In this document: piece after piece, positions 24,601 through 31,921 of the stretch | How the letters are laid out: every line of letters starts with the position of its first letter | Position numbering within the stretch: position 1 is the stretch's first letter | Assembly: GCF_000020145.1 (NCBI RefSeq) | Contig: NC_010644.1 | Span: 868,001-932,000 of the forward strand | Direction of reading: 5' to 3' | Source of the DNA: Elusimicrobium minutum Pei191 | Lineage (GTDB): Bacteria > Elusimicrobiota > Elusimicrobia > Elusimicrobiales > Elusimicrobiaceae | Length of the DNA: 64,000 nt | Position numbers and translations under genes: made by a program | Notes under the pieces: generated by a model | The model's database searches: none | The model's input: the letters and a program-made list of their open reading frames with translations, nothing else | What the model was told of the DNA's origin: nothing

Positions 24601-26326
24601 AGTCTTTTAAATCCTGGCTGACGCCTGTCTGATAAAAATCTTTACCCACGACTTCGGAAGCTTTGTAACCGAAAAGTTCCTCGCTCTTTTTATTCCATAA
24701 AATATATTCGCCGTTATATTTTTTAGCTATAAGAGAAACGGGCAAGTTATCAACCACGGTCTGTAAAAACTCATTAAGCGTTATTATTTCTTTTTCGCTC
24801 TTTCTTTTGGCCGTAATGTCTTCGGCTATAGTAAGCATCCAAAAAGGTTTGCCCGTTTCGTCAAAAATAGGCGCTTTAATAAGATGCAAAATAAATTCAT
24901 CGCCCGTTTTAGTAATAAATGTTTCTTCGGGCATGTCAACTATTTTGCCGGCTTTTAACATTTCCTGTTCACGGGATATATAGTAGTGGTCCATAGCGTC
25001 GTCTTTAACATATTCGGCGCGGACGGTATCCCGGCCCAAAAGTTCTTCGCTAGTTTTGTTGGAAAGTATTATTTTGCCGTCTATATCACGTACGTACATC
25101 GGAATGGGCGAGTGCATAAAAACCGCTTCTAAAAGTTTTTTGGTTTCTAATATATCACGTTCTTTTTTAACATCGGCCGTTATATCTTGCGCAACGCTTA
25201 AAACGGAAATCATTTTGCCGTCTTTATCGCGCACGGGAACTTTTGTAAGGTGAATAAGCGCTGTTGAACCGTCCGGCTGTTTATACTCTTCAACAGGTAT
25301 GTCTAAAATTTTTCCCGTTTTTAATACTGTATTTTCCCTGCTTAAATAACCTTTAACCCTTTCCTCGCTTTCATGTTTGGGGTTATTGGCGTTTTTCCAG
25401 GCGTCTTCGGCAACTTCTTCATCATAAAGCATAGCTATATTTTCAGAAAAATCCGCCGTGTCTCCACCATGAAACATTTCAACGGATTTTTTGTTTCTTA
25501 ATAAATATCTGCCGTGTTTATCCCTTGCGTAAAGACTTAAAGGAACATTGTCTATTAAAGCCTGAAGGAAGGCAAGAACCTGTTGGTTCTTGACATTTTC
25601 TGCAACGGATACGGTAATATCCTCAAAAATATCAAAAAGAAAAACATCTCCGTAAGACGATTCCATGTAGTTCTTAAAAATATTATAAATTCTTTTTTTA
25701 TCGCCAAATTCTATATGGAGATTTTGTATATATTGCTGTTTTTTAGACGAAATAACCTCTTTATCCCGTTTTTCTATTTCTTTTAAAGCTTTTTTATCTT
25801 TTACAAACACGCCGAGATTTTGGCCTATGATATCTTTGGCGGGGACATCCGTAAGTTCCTCGGCTTTTTTATTCCAAAAAAGAACAATGCCGTCTTTATC
25901 CCTTATAATCATGGCGTAGGGGGAGGAGTCCGTCATCTGAAAAATATTATCTTTTGTTATTTGGGAACCGGGGGAAAGTTCTTCTATATTTAAAATACAA
26001 AGTTTTTCTTTCTCAAAAATCGTCACGGCTATTTTAGAATATATTTTTTTGCCGTCTTTTGCGGTTATTTTTTGGTAAAAAACAGGCTGTTGGGTAATGG
26101 TTTCTTTTTTTATCGAGAGCTTTGTAATTTGAGTATTGTCAATTTCCTCAGCCGTATAGCTAAGCAGGTCAAGGGCTTTTTGGTTGGCGTATAGTATTGA
26201 GCCTCTATCGTCAATAATAAGCGTGGGCGCGTAAAAGTTTTCAAACAACGATTTAGCGTTGTCAAAAACAGCCTTTGTTTCAGGTAACATTTCATGTGAG
26301 AAAAAAGAAAATAAGCCCTTTGCCAT
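21695..26326 (-). CDS. giant multi-PAS/GAF sensory protein without an output domain
   Basis: 1543 aa. I count about eleven PAS-like units. Starts are near residues 27, 133, 250, 392, 520, 648, 785, 910, 1043, 1168 and, after a GAF domain (about 1290-1440), one last PAS at 1450-1543. Typical PAS cores recur, e.g. PYAMIIRDKDGIVLFWNKKA, PVSLIAKKYNGEYILWNKKS and GEGVIIVERDKIIFANTTFA. The protein ends inside the last PAS; no HATPase, GGDEF, EAL, HTH or phosphatase domain is seen, nor any transmembrane helix. Likely a cytoplasmic sensor that signals by protein contact. The start MAKGLFSFFSHEM has AGAGGGG a few bases upstream. A complex intergenic region lies in front of it. Confidence 0.85.
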   Translation of the reverse strand: MAKGLFSFFSHEMLPETKAVFDNAKSLFENFYAPTLIIDDRGSILYANQKALDLLSYTAEEIDNTQITKLSIKKETITQQPVFYQKITAKDGKKIYSKIAVTIFEKEKLCILNIEELSPGSQITKDNIFQMTDSSPYAMIIRDKDGIVLFWNKKAEELTDVPAKDIIGQNLGVFVKDKKALKEIEKRDKEVISSKKQQYIQNLHIEFGDKKRIYNIFKNYMESSYGDVFLFDIFEDITVSVAENVKNQQVLAFLQALIDNVPLSLYARDKHGRYLLRNKKSVEMFHGGDTADFSENIAMLYDEEVAEDAWKNANNPKHESEERVKGYLSRENTVLKTGKILDIPVEEYKQPDGSTALIHLTKVPVRDKDGKMISVLSVAQDITADVKKERDILETKKLLEAVFMHSPIPMYVRDIDGKIILSNKTSEELLGRDTVRAEYVKDDAMDHYYISREQEMLKAGKIVDMPEETFITKTGDEFILHLIKAPIFDETGKPFWMLTIAEDITAKRKSEKEIITLNEFLQTVVDNLPVSLIAKKYNGEYILWNKKSEELFGYKASEVVGKDFYQTGVSQDLKDYIKEQDARVFGSGREMDIPQELISTVKEGVKIMHTVKTPIFKKDGTPDYLISVSEDITVKSKMEKQLRESREKYSLLVENSGEGVIIVERDKIIFANTTFAKLMGYDSVEELADVNINNLVSPQHIKEFEEVYNSVSSNVDVISPHDITLLKKDEDEVQLEVKAVTSKYMGKKIILMFFKDVTIVNRAIHDLRRDRELFRNSFENYPSELAIVSHNGYVSQLNSAARRMFGVRLEDRNVYRQFYIKPFLNLAARKKMKRLETAETEFIFDPSKFDGNLIKLSNGNKKNLSLKLVPINKKEIKKNTLSSEYLVVINEIIPIKADLDIQDVMLLNIPAVKCKTDGKIEAVNSAFFTLGLAKELCQKGALINNMFIKSDRRVVYRDMEELFKQGYIYSRFYHLQTPVPMEVEFNAAVTEDRGFIVTLKNNTAHKQMLELLAERQETTDAVLSVTNGAVIISKMRGSFPGKIVRANKEAQELFGYNLAEFFEMYLDNLMVSRNNSKTDFAKHIIEQHIEKIGKEGKAIFTANVYNKENKEFLAEIMLSLFNINSELMLLAVIRDVNSIVKLAGGAKLQNNNEMESIKKLLPGVMLKVDAEGIVEEGYAGGNSRGGIYNIARYQYKSPYSYLPKDVADHIIYSIKEAVSVNTPLTFSFSIKESDGIKSYEAAVSPIASEQKAFLLVREITNKTEFERRIQELYSVTSTHPERFTNKVDEILNLGKEIFKADAGFIMRYSGKNDGSFTIVYASENDININNGMVFPEEKCFSNIKMGDTIVSDEVNLTDCSSNSFCKNKEIKVLIAGPLYLSGEVTGALCFVSQKKKIKIKEGDSDFIGLMSRLLSFGIELREADKIVLESKSRLEKTLKYLSLPAAVIDKNGKVEFVNGKFQMVYNPKTEENLIGKDFFEEFTVSPPSARKKFYSINEVDEAFSWEQSFVTGTGKRIECVWKVNGIKDKNGKLSAYSLIADFK

Positions 26327-26434
26327 AAAACCCCTCTTACGTGATAATTTTTTAGCTTCAGTATTATGCTATTAAATTAATACATTTCTTTCAAGAAGTA
26401 TTATATGCATATATGCGCGCATTGGAAAAGTATT

Positions 26435-26486
26435 TTTTACACTAATTTTACAGTAGTATAAACAAACTATGCAATTTTAGTGTAAA
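26435..26486. promoter_or_regulatory. operator-like repeat array between divergent genes
   Basis: TTTTACACTAA (26435-26445) is followed directly by TTTTACAGTA (26446-26455). A perfect inverted copy TTAGTGTAAA lies at 26477-26486. This gives two direct half-sites one helical turn apart and one inverted site, between the PAS gene (minus) and the small basic gene (plus). Likely bound by a repressor or activator not identified here. Confidence 0.55.
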
Positions 26487-26554
26487 TTTATTACAATATA
26501 TTTGTTGTAGTTCTATTGTTAAGACTAATAACAATAAACAGCGGGGCAAGGCTT

Positions 26555-26713
26555 ATGTCTGGTAGAAAAAAGAAGAAAAACGTCTTAAAGAAAGACGGGG
26601 AAATAAGCCAGGGTGCCTGTAAAGAAAAAACTCCCATAGAAAGCTTGAGCGATTATCTTATAGGCGACGGCTGGAAAATAATGACGTTTTTGGGAGGGAA
26701 GGGGAAAAAATAA
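26555..26713 (+). CDS. small basic protein, 52 aa
   Basis: Start taken at 26555 (MSGRKKKKNVLKKDG), with GGGGCAAGG just upstream; a TTG 13 codons earlier is possible. The product has a Lys-rich head, a single Cys, a mid part ESLSDYLIGDGWKIMTFLGG and a basic end. No known family. Support: its own divergent upstream region with the repeat array, and a strong terminator 33 bp after the stop. It could be a small regulator of, or adaptor to, the PAS protein encoded divergently (guess). Confidence 0.5.
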   Translation: MSGRKKKKNVLKKDGEISQGACKEKTPIESLSDYLIGDGWKIMTFLGGKGKK

Positions 26714-26746
26714 CAACCTTTCTTCCAAAATTATGCGTTATTAATC

Positions 26747-26785
26747 AAACTCCCGGGTTTTAAACCCCGGGAGTTTATTTTTTTG
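26747..26785 (+). terminator. terminator of the small basic protein gene
   Basis: AAACTCCCGGG / CCCGGGAGTTT stem (with GGTTTTAAACC loop pairing) and seven T. Confidence 0.9.
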
Positions 26786-26886
26786 TATTTATACCATAGC
26801 AAACAGCGCAAACTACAAGAGAGCGATACAAAAATTACCCTAGGCGGCAATATTCAATTTAGGCAGCGGCGGCGCCGGATTTATAA

Positions 26887-27107
26887 AACTTCCCATACTA
26901 GCGCCCGGGATTTCTTTTGTTTCAAAGCTGCGGTTTCCCTCAACAACAAACAGTAACGCCTCCGAAGCGGCAAGGCGGAGGCATCGTGAAATCAAGATAC
27001 TATCTATACCCCGGCTTAGAAGGGGAAGCCGTATTGCCCCGTCAAGTCTATAAGAGTGTCCGGACTATCTATACCCCGGCTTAGAAGGGGGAAGCCGTAT
27101 TCTCATA
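26887..27107 (-). repeat. terminator-associated intergenic repeat, copy 3 (enlarged)
   Basis: On the minus strand it starts ATGAGAATACGG directly after the T-tract of the 27.2-kb gene terminator. An internal 37-38-bp module (positions 26999-27035 and 27064-27101, containing CCCCGGCTTAGAAGGGG) is tandemly duplicated with a 65-bp period, making this copy longer than the others. Then come GATTTCAC, the CCTCCGCC / GGCGGAGG-type stem, and CAAAGCTTTGAAACAAA-like end sequence with a small deletion. Confidence 0.8.
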
Positions 27108-27148
27108 AAAAAATTCCCGGAAAGTTTTGCCTTTCCGGGAATTTTTTT
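27107..27148 (-). terminator. terminator of the duplicated exported protein gene
   Basis: AATTCCCGGAAAG / CTTTCCGGGAATT stem between seven A and seven T. Confidence 0.9.
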
Positions 27149-27165
27149 GTTGTTTTTAAGGCTAA

Positions 27166-29514
27166 TTAAAATACTTTACCGTTTATTTTAACGTTTTTAC
27201 CGGTTTTGTCTTTAGCGGTGCCGTTTATTATATAAACTCCGTTACCTCTTTCTCTAAGCTTGCCTATGTCAATACGGTTTTCTCCTTCAGTAAGGCTTAC
27301 AGAACCTATTTTAAGGCCGCTCAAATTGTAAATATCGCATTTTCCGTTGCCGCAATTTTCAAGTCTGACGTTAAGATCTTGGTTTCTTATGGCTCCTAAA
27401 AAAGTAACTTTAGGAGCGTCCGGTTTATCCTCATCCTCAACACCTGTAGACGGTTCATATTCACCGGTAGCAACCGGCATTACAAATTTTGCGATGGTTA
27501 CAAAACCTTCTCTTTTTCCTGTATTTAAAGTAAGATTTTGGTTTTTATTTCTGTTAAGCGTTAAAAGATAATATTGCTCGCTGTTTGTAACCAACAATTT
27601 ACCTTTCTCATTATATAGAACAATATCATCTTGGCTTATTTTGTCAGCCGTTAATTCTTTTAAAGAAGAAAATGAGGTCACAATAGTGCCTGAAGGGCAT
27701 TCTGAGTTAATATAATTAAGCATACCCTGCATTCCTTTGTTAAAAGCCTCAGATGTATAGTTCATGGCGCATTTGTAGTCTTTTAATAAAATATATCCTG
27801 TGTTTTCACCGTCCATGGTTACCGCTCTTGCGTCTTTTAAAACAGCCATGCTGTCAACACCGGCGGAGCCGTTTCTTTTTTCTTCCTCAAACTTAGTGTC
27901 GGAATATAAAAGCGAGAATCTTGTAATATTTTTTTGAACAGATTTTAACACCTGCCCGGTTTGAGCGTCCCTTACAAGAAGTATAAAATCCCCGTCAACA
28001 AAAAGTTTGCTTGAGCCCACAGTGCCCATACCATCCCAGGTTCCGGCAAGGTTACCTTCACCCACAGGCTGTTCAAAAACTCCGCCTTCCCAAACTTTAA
28101 CGGTATCAGTATCAATTACCGGCGCGCTCTTTGTACTTCTAACTTTTATTTCTTGTCCTCTTGTATTAAGAAGCACAGCTGAATTTAAATCTTTAGAATT
28201 TGCTTTGGCGGACTTTGCCCCTGCAAGCAAACCGTTAACAAAAGCTGTCTTTTCCACATGAACCTCTACGTTAAGTTTGGCGGGTTGGTTTGCCACGTTA
28301 ACATTATAGGCGTATTTTACAGGGGTAAATTCCTTTACCACGCTGATTCCGCCGCCTAATGAAACCTGTGAAGATGTAAGTGTTACCGCAAGGTTATCCG
28401 CCGTTACAACGCCTGGTTGCGGAGGGGGAGGTTCGTCACCGCCGCCGTCATCGGGGTCTTCGGTAATAACCGGCATTTTTGTTTGCATCATAAATATAAC
28501 ACCCGAATACTTTCCGAAAGGAAGCGTGGGTTCTTTTTTTACAGGCACAGAATAGAAATAAAGATAATATTCCTCTCCGTTGGTTTTAACAGGTTTACCG
28601 TTTAAATCTCTTATAGTAGCCGTCATGGTATTTAAAGTATCAGCCGGGAAATTTTTATATTTGGTTTTATCATTATCATCTTGCACGAAACCATATCCTA
28701 TAACATTGTTCGCGCAAAAACCGTTATACTCCCTGGCTATAGCTTCAACGCCTGCGTTGTAGGCTTCTGTTGAAGTTACGTCAGCCCCGCAGCCGTAATT
28801 TTTAACAATAATATAACCGTGCTGAGCGTCGCCGTTAGTCATTTTAGTTTCTTTTACTTTGAGGTAATTATCTTCATTTACAACTTCAAAATCGGAGTAA
28901 TAAGGCATAAAATGTTCGCCTACAGAAGAATGGCTGCCTACTATTAAATCTGTTTTAACGTCTCTTACCAAAGTTAAAATCATGCCGCCCATGGGATATT
29001 TTTTACCGTTTACCGTGCCATATCCGTCCCATTCTTCTTGAATTTCATGTTCCCCCGGGGTAAGAGTAAAAATATTTGATTCCCATATTTTATACATATT
29101 TTGCTCAACATCTTCCTCATCACTGCCTCTCGTAGTCCCCGCTTTTGTTTTAGGGCCTTCTGTAATGGCCTTTAACATATTATAATCTGCAAAAGATTTT
29201 GAGCTTAATATGTTTTTTACTGTAGTTTTCGACGAGGAAAAAGATTTAAGACTTTTGGTTCCGGAAATGGAATTTATAAAATCAGATTTCGGAGTATATA
29301 TTTGAAATTTTACTTGGGCGGGTTCATCCGTATCAATTTTTGCCTTAACAGAATAGGGGAGCTTGACTCTTACTACTTCTTTTCCGTTAATGGTAAGTAT
29401 GTCAAAGCCTATTTCGGGAATAACTTTTGAAACATAAATGTCAGCTTTACAGCATATGCTTGAAAATATCAACAAAAAAACAAGCACAAAAAACAGCCTT
29501 AAAGGTCTTTTCAT
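27166..29514 (-). CDS. exported protein with internal duplication and FlgD-like Ig segments
   Basis: 782 aa. Signal peptide MKRPLRLFFVLVFLLIFSSICCKA. Two related halves (about residues 27-355 and 372-700) are joined by an Asp/Gly/Pro hinge (DPDDGGGDEPPPPQPG). Each half contains a stretch like the FlgD Ig fold: EEWDGYGTVNGKKYPMGGMILTLVRD and GTWDGMGTVGSSKLFVDGDFILLVRD. Each ends in a TKMPV / AKFVMPV block. A further C-terminal domain (CDIYNLSGLKIGSVSLTEGENRIDIGKL...NGVYIINGTA) resembles the C-terminal beta-sandwich of secreted proteins of Bacteroidetes and relatives. Probably surface or periplasmic; function unknown. GGAG precedes the ATG. Confidence 0.8.
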   Translation of the reverse strand: MKRPLRLFFVLVFLLIFSSICCKADIYVSKVIPEIGFDILTINGKEVVRVKLPYSVKAKIDTDEPAQVKFQIYTPKSDFINSISGTKSLKSFSSSKTTVKNILSSKSFADYNMLKAITEGPKTKAGTTRGSDEEDVEQNMYKIWESNIFTLTPGEHEIQEEWDGYGTVNGKKYPMGGMILTLVRDVKTDLIVGSHSSVGEHFMPYYSDFEVVNEDNYLKVKETKMTNGDAQHGYIIVKNYGCGADVTSTEAYNAGVEAIAREYNGFCANNVIGYGFVQDDNDKTKYKNFPADTLNTMTATIRDLNGKPVKTNGEEYYLYFYSVPVKKEPTLPFGKYSGVIFMMQTKMPVITEDPDDGGGDEPPPPQPGVVTADNLAVTLTSSQVSLGGGISVVKEFTPVKYAYNVNVANQPAKLNVEVHVEKTAFVNGLLAGAKSAKANSKDLNSAVLLNTRGQEIKVRSTKSAPVIDTDTVKVWEGGVFEQPVGEGNLAGTWDGMGTVGSSKLFVDGDFILLVRDAQTGQVLKSVQKNITRFSLLYSDTKFEEEKRNGSAGVDSMAVLKDARAVTMDGENTGYILLKDYKCAMNYTSEAFNKGMQGMLNYINSECPSGTIVTSFSSLKELTADKISQDDIVLYNEKGKLLVTNSEQYYLLTLNRNKNQNLTLNTGKREGFVTIAKFVMPVATGEYEPSTGVEDEDKPDAPKVTFLGAIRNQDLNVRLENCGNGKCDIYNLSGLKIGSVSLTEGENRIDIGKLRERGNGVYIINGTAKDKTGKNVKINGKVF

Positions 29515-29642
29515 AGTGCATTCTCCATTAAACTACAATTGTACAGATATCTTTATTATATGCAATAAAATAGTCATGTCAATATATTATTTTATATTAG
29601 AACTGATATAACAGGGTACTGCCTTCAAATATTTTTAAGGGC

Positions 29643-29671
29643 TTGACTTTTATCTATTATATGATTATTAT
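29643..29671 (+). promoter_or_regulatory. promoter of the paired exported protein genes
   Basis: TTGACT (29643-29648), 17 bp, TATTAT (29666-29671), about 50 bp before the first start codon. Confidence 0.6.
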
Positions 29672-29719
29672 ATTAAGAGTATAACAACTATTTACCCTTT
29701 AATAAAAAGGGGAGGGAAT

Positions 29720-30250
29720 ATGAAAAATATTATAGTTTCATTATGTTTTGTCTTATGTTTAGTGTTTTTTGCCGCATCTTCTCAGGCGGAAACCATTACT
29801 ATGGTTACTATCTTACCTAAACCCGCTGCGGCCTTTGTGAATTTAGATGTAAAAAAAGATTCACAGTTTTACCAAATGGAATTAGGCAAAAATACCGAGA
29901 TGGAAGTTGAAACCAAAGAAATAAACGTTGAAAATGTTTTTGTCGGTAATTCAATGCAGGTAGCCACGCTTGATACGACCAGTGAAGCCAGTTTTAAAAC
30001 CGCGAATGTAGGCGGAACTTTGGTTGTCGACGGTGCTGATGGTATTGCGGCTAAAGAAATCAAATTTAACGCTGTTACAATTAATAATGTGGCTCTTGAA
30101 AAACCGGCGGTAAAAGCTGCCGCATCTGACGGTAAAGCCTATAATGACACATCAGTATCAAAAGCCGCGGCAACACTGGCATACCAAACTATTCCGGCCG
30201 CGCCCTTGAACCAGGCTTCAGGCACATATAGGGCTTTAGTAGCGCAATAA
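29720..30250 (+). CDS. exported beta-rich protein, first of a pair
   Basis: 176 aa. Signal peptide MKNIIVSLCFVLCLVFFAASSQA, then ETITMVTILPKPAAAFVNLDV, a motif shared with the next gene (ETIDSVAFHPSPTGNYDVLNI). The remainder alternates short hydrophobic strands with Asn/Thr/Gly and repeats of the type VENVFVGNSMQVATLDTTSEASFKTANVGGTLVVDGADG, which suggests a beta-solenoid. Similar exported proteins with a YPSPYG-like motif near the N-terminus occur in Elusimicrobiota-type genomes (from memory, not checked). Function unknown. GGGAGGG lies seven bases before the ATG. Eleven bp separate it from the next gene. Confidence 0.75.
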   Translation: MKNIIVSLCFVLCLVFFAASSQAETITMVTILPKPAAAFVNLDVKKDSQFYQMELGKNTEMEVETKEINVENVFVGNSMQVATLDTTSEASFKTANVGGTLVVDGADGIAAKEIKFNAVTINNVALEKPAVKAAASDGKAYNDTSVSKAAATLAYQTIPAAPLNQASGTYRALVAQ

Positions 30251-30260
30251 GGAGATAATT

Positions 30261-30965
30261 ATGAAAAAATTTATACCAATACCGTTTGTTTTATTATTAA
30301 CAGCTTTCTGTTTTGCGGAAACCATTGACAGCGTTGCGTTCCACCCTTCGCCAACCGGTAATTATGACGTGCTTAATATAAGCAAAAACCTTGAGCTTAA
30401 AGAAAAAGCAAATATTAATTTTTTAGAAGCTAAAGGCAGTTTAACCGTAAAAGGAACTGACGGCGGCGCGGGCACAATAGTGGTAGGCAAAGGGTTAACT
30501 GTAGGCCAGGCGGCAAGTTTGCCCAGCGCTGAACTTATTACCCCGAAATTAGATATTACGGGCACCTCAGAAGTTGATGTTAAAGGTAACGCGAAAATAG
30601 CAAAACTGGCTAACGACGCAAATACAAAAGCGGCTACTTTTAACGCCCAAAACGTTCTTACCTGTAAAGTAAAAGGGCAAGATTCCGCCAGCAATATTTC
30701 AGTGCAAACACAGGGCGGCGGGTATGCGGCGTTCCCTTCAGCAAGCGCGAGCGGAACTTTACGCTGGGTTGAAATACAGGATATAAGCGGCGGGAAGCAT
30801 ATGATTTTAGTTGAGCAATCGGCAGGAACTGCAAATTGTAAGGCAAATGATTACTGCTGTATAGATCCTTCCTCTACGGCCTGCCTTACCAGCATGAAAG
30901 ATAATATTGCAGCCGCTTCAACAATTCAAGTAGGCAATGAAAGCCAAACAATTATATGTAATTAA
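30261..30965 (+). CDS. exported beta-rich protein, second of a pair
   Basis: 234 aa. Signal peptide MKKFIPIPFVLLLTAFCFA, then ETIDSVAFHPSPTGNYDVLNISKNLELKEKANINFLEAKGSLTVKG. The middle has repeated beta-type segments (TIVVGKGLTVGQAASLPSAELITPKLDITG). The C-terminal third contains several Cys (NCKANDYCCIDPSSTACLTS and a final IICN) that may form disulfides outside the cytoplasm. Paralogous to the preceding gene; both are probably one operon. GGAG lies before the ATG and a terminator directly follows. No function recognised; a structural surface component is plausible. Confidence 0.75.
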   Translation: MKKFIPIPFVLLLTAFCFAETIDSVAFHPSPTGNYDVLNISKNLELKEKANINFLEAKGSLTVKGTDGGAGTIVVGKGLTVGQAASLPSAELITPKLDITGTSEVDVKGNAKIAKLANDANTKAATFNAQNVLTCKVKGQDSASNISVQTQGGGYAAFPSASASGTLRWVEIQDISGGKHMILVEQSAGTANCKANDYCCIDPSSTACLTSMKDNIAAASTIQVGNESQTIICN

Positions 30966-30974
30966 TTTAACACT

Positions 30975-31010
30975 AAAAAAAGGGCCTTCAAGTTGAAGGC
31001 CCTTTTTTTT
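30975..31010 (+). terminator. terminator of the paired exported protein operon
   Basis: AGGGCCTTCAA / TTGAAGGCCCT perfect stem with eight T. Confidence 0.9.
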
Positions 31011-31175
31011 ATGATAGGATAAACACCTCCTGCGTAAGCCGGGGGATGGATAACCTCTTATTTCGCAACACCTCCGCCTTACTGCCGCGGAGGTGTTGCT
31101 GTTTGTTGTTGAGTGAAACCGCAAAGCAAAGCTTTGAAACAAAAGAAACTCCTGGGCGTTAAACCGGGTAGTTTC
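31011..31175 (+). repeat. terminator-associated intergenic repeat, copy 4
   Basis: Plus-strand copy, starting ATGATAGGA right after the eight-T tract. It has CTCCTGCGTAAGCCGGGGGAT, then TTTCGC plus a nearly perfect AACACCTCCGC / GCGGAGGTGTT hairpin, then GTTGAGTGAAACCGC, AAAGCTTTGAAACAAAAGAAA, and a terminal hairpin GAAACT / AGTTTC. It is the only clear copy, besides the degenerate one at 47.7 kb, on the plus strand, and its terminator is also on plus. Confidence 0.85.
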
Positions 31176-31347
31176 ATTGCTCCCGCTAAGAAGGTGTGTC
31201 TAAAAATAAAAGCAACAGCAAAAGTAATTAAGTACAGATTATCCTTTTTACACTGCTTTATAAACCGATATCTTTTTGTTTTTAATTATTATGTTTTATA
31301 ACAGCGCTGCCTGAAAATTATGAAACGGCTGTTATATCTAAATACAC

Positions 31348-31386
31348 AAAAAAACCTCCCCCGGTTTTTGCCGGGGGAGGTTTTTT
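31348..31386 (-). terminator. terminator of the FKBP gene
   Basis: AACCTCCCCCGG-TTTTTG-CCGGGGGAGGTT hairpin flanked by A and T runs. Confidence 0.9.
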
Positions 31387-31397
31387 AGTAAAATAAG

Positions 31398-31814
31398 CTA
31401 GTTTACTTCAACTATTTTAACATCAAAAAGCAATTCTTTACCCGCTAAAGGATGGTTAAAATCAAGCTCAATTTCTTTATCGGAAACTTTTGTAACCACC
31501 GCTTGAAAGCTGTGCCCGCCCGATTGCGCGCCGACAACATCGCCCACTTTAATTTCTTTAGCGTTCGTAATAGCCTCTGCTGGAACGGTTTTTTTAGCTT
31601 CAGGGTTTACTTCGCCGTAACCTTCAGCGGCGGCAACGGTGACTACTTTTGATTCGCCCGCTTTCATGCCTTCAAGTTCTTTTTCAAGCCCTTTAATTAT
31701 ATGTCCCGCGCCGTGAACGTATTCCAAAGGCGCTCTCCCTTCGGAAGTATCCCTTACTTCGCCGTCAACCTTTAAAGTATAATCAAACTTCACTTTTGAG
31801 CCTTGTTTTATCAT
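31398..31814 (-). CDS. FKBP-type peptidyl-prolyl isomerase (SlyD-like, no metal tail)
   Basis: 138 aa. The FKBP fold is split by an insert-in-flap domain, as in SlyD. N-part VKFDYTLKVDGEVRDTS...APLEYVHGAGHIIKGLEKELEGMKAGE; inserted chaperone domain about residues 65-118 (AAEGYGEVNPEAKKTVPAEAI...VGAQSGGHSFQAVVTKVSDKEIELDFNHPLAG); C-part KELLFDVKIVEVN. The His/Cys-rich metal-binding tail of E. coli SlyD is absent. Cytoplasmic prolyl isomerase and folding helper. GGAG lies before the ATG. Transcribed alone. Confidence 0.92.
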   Translation of the reverse strand: MIKQGSKVKFDYTLKVDGEVRDTSEGRAPLEYVHGAGHIIKGLEKELEGMKAGESKVVTVAAAEGYGEVNPEAKKTVPAEAITNAKEIKVGDVVGAQSGGHSFQAVVTKVSDKEIELDFNHPLAGKELLFDVKIVEVN

Positions 31815-31921
31815 TCTTATCTCCTGTTAGTGATTTTATATTTCCTGTATTAAGAATGACTTATATTTAAGGCAAAATAAATACAATAGAAATATTTTTA
31901 AAATTAAATTGCGCCGTCAGC

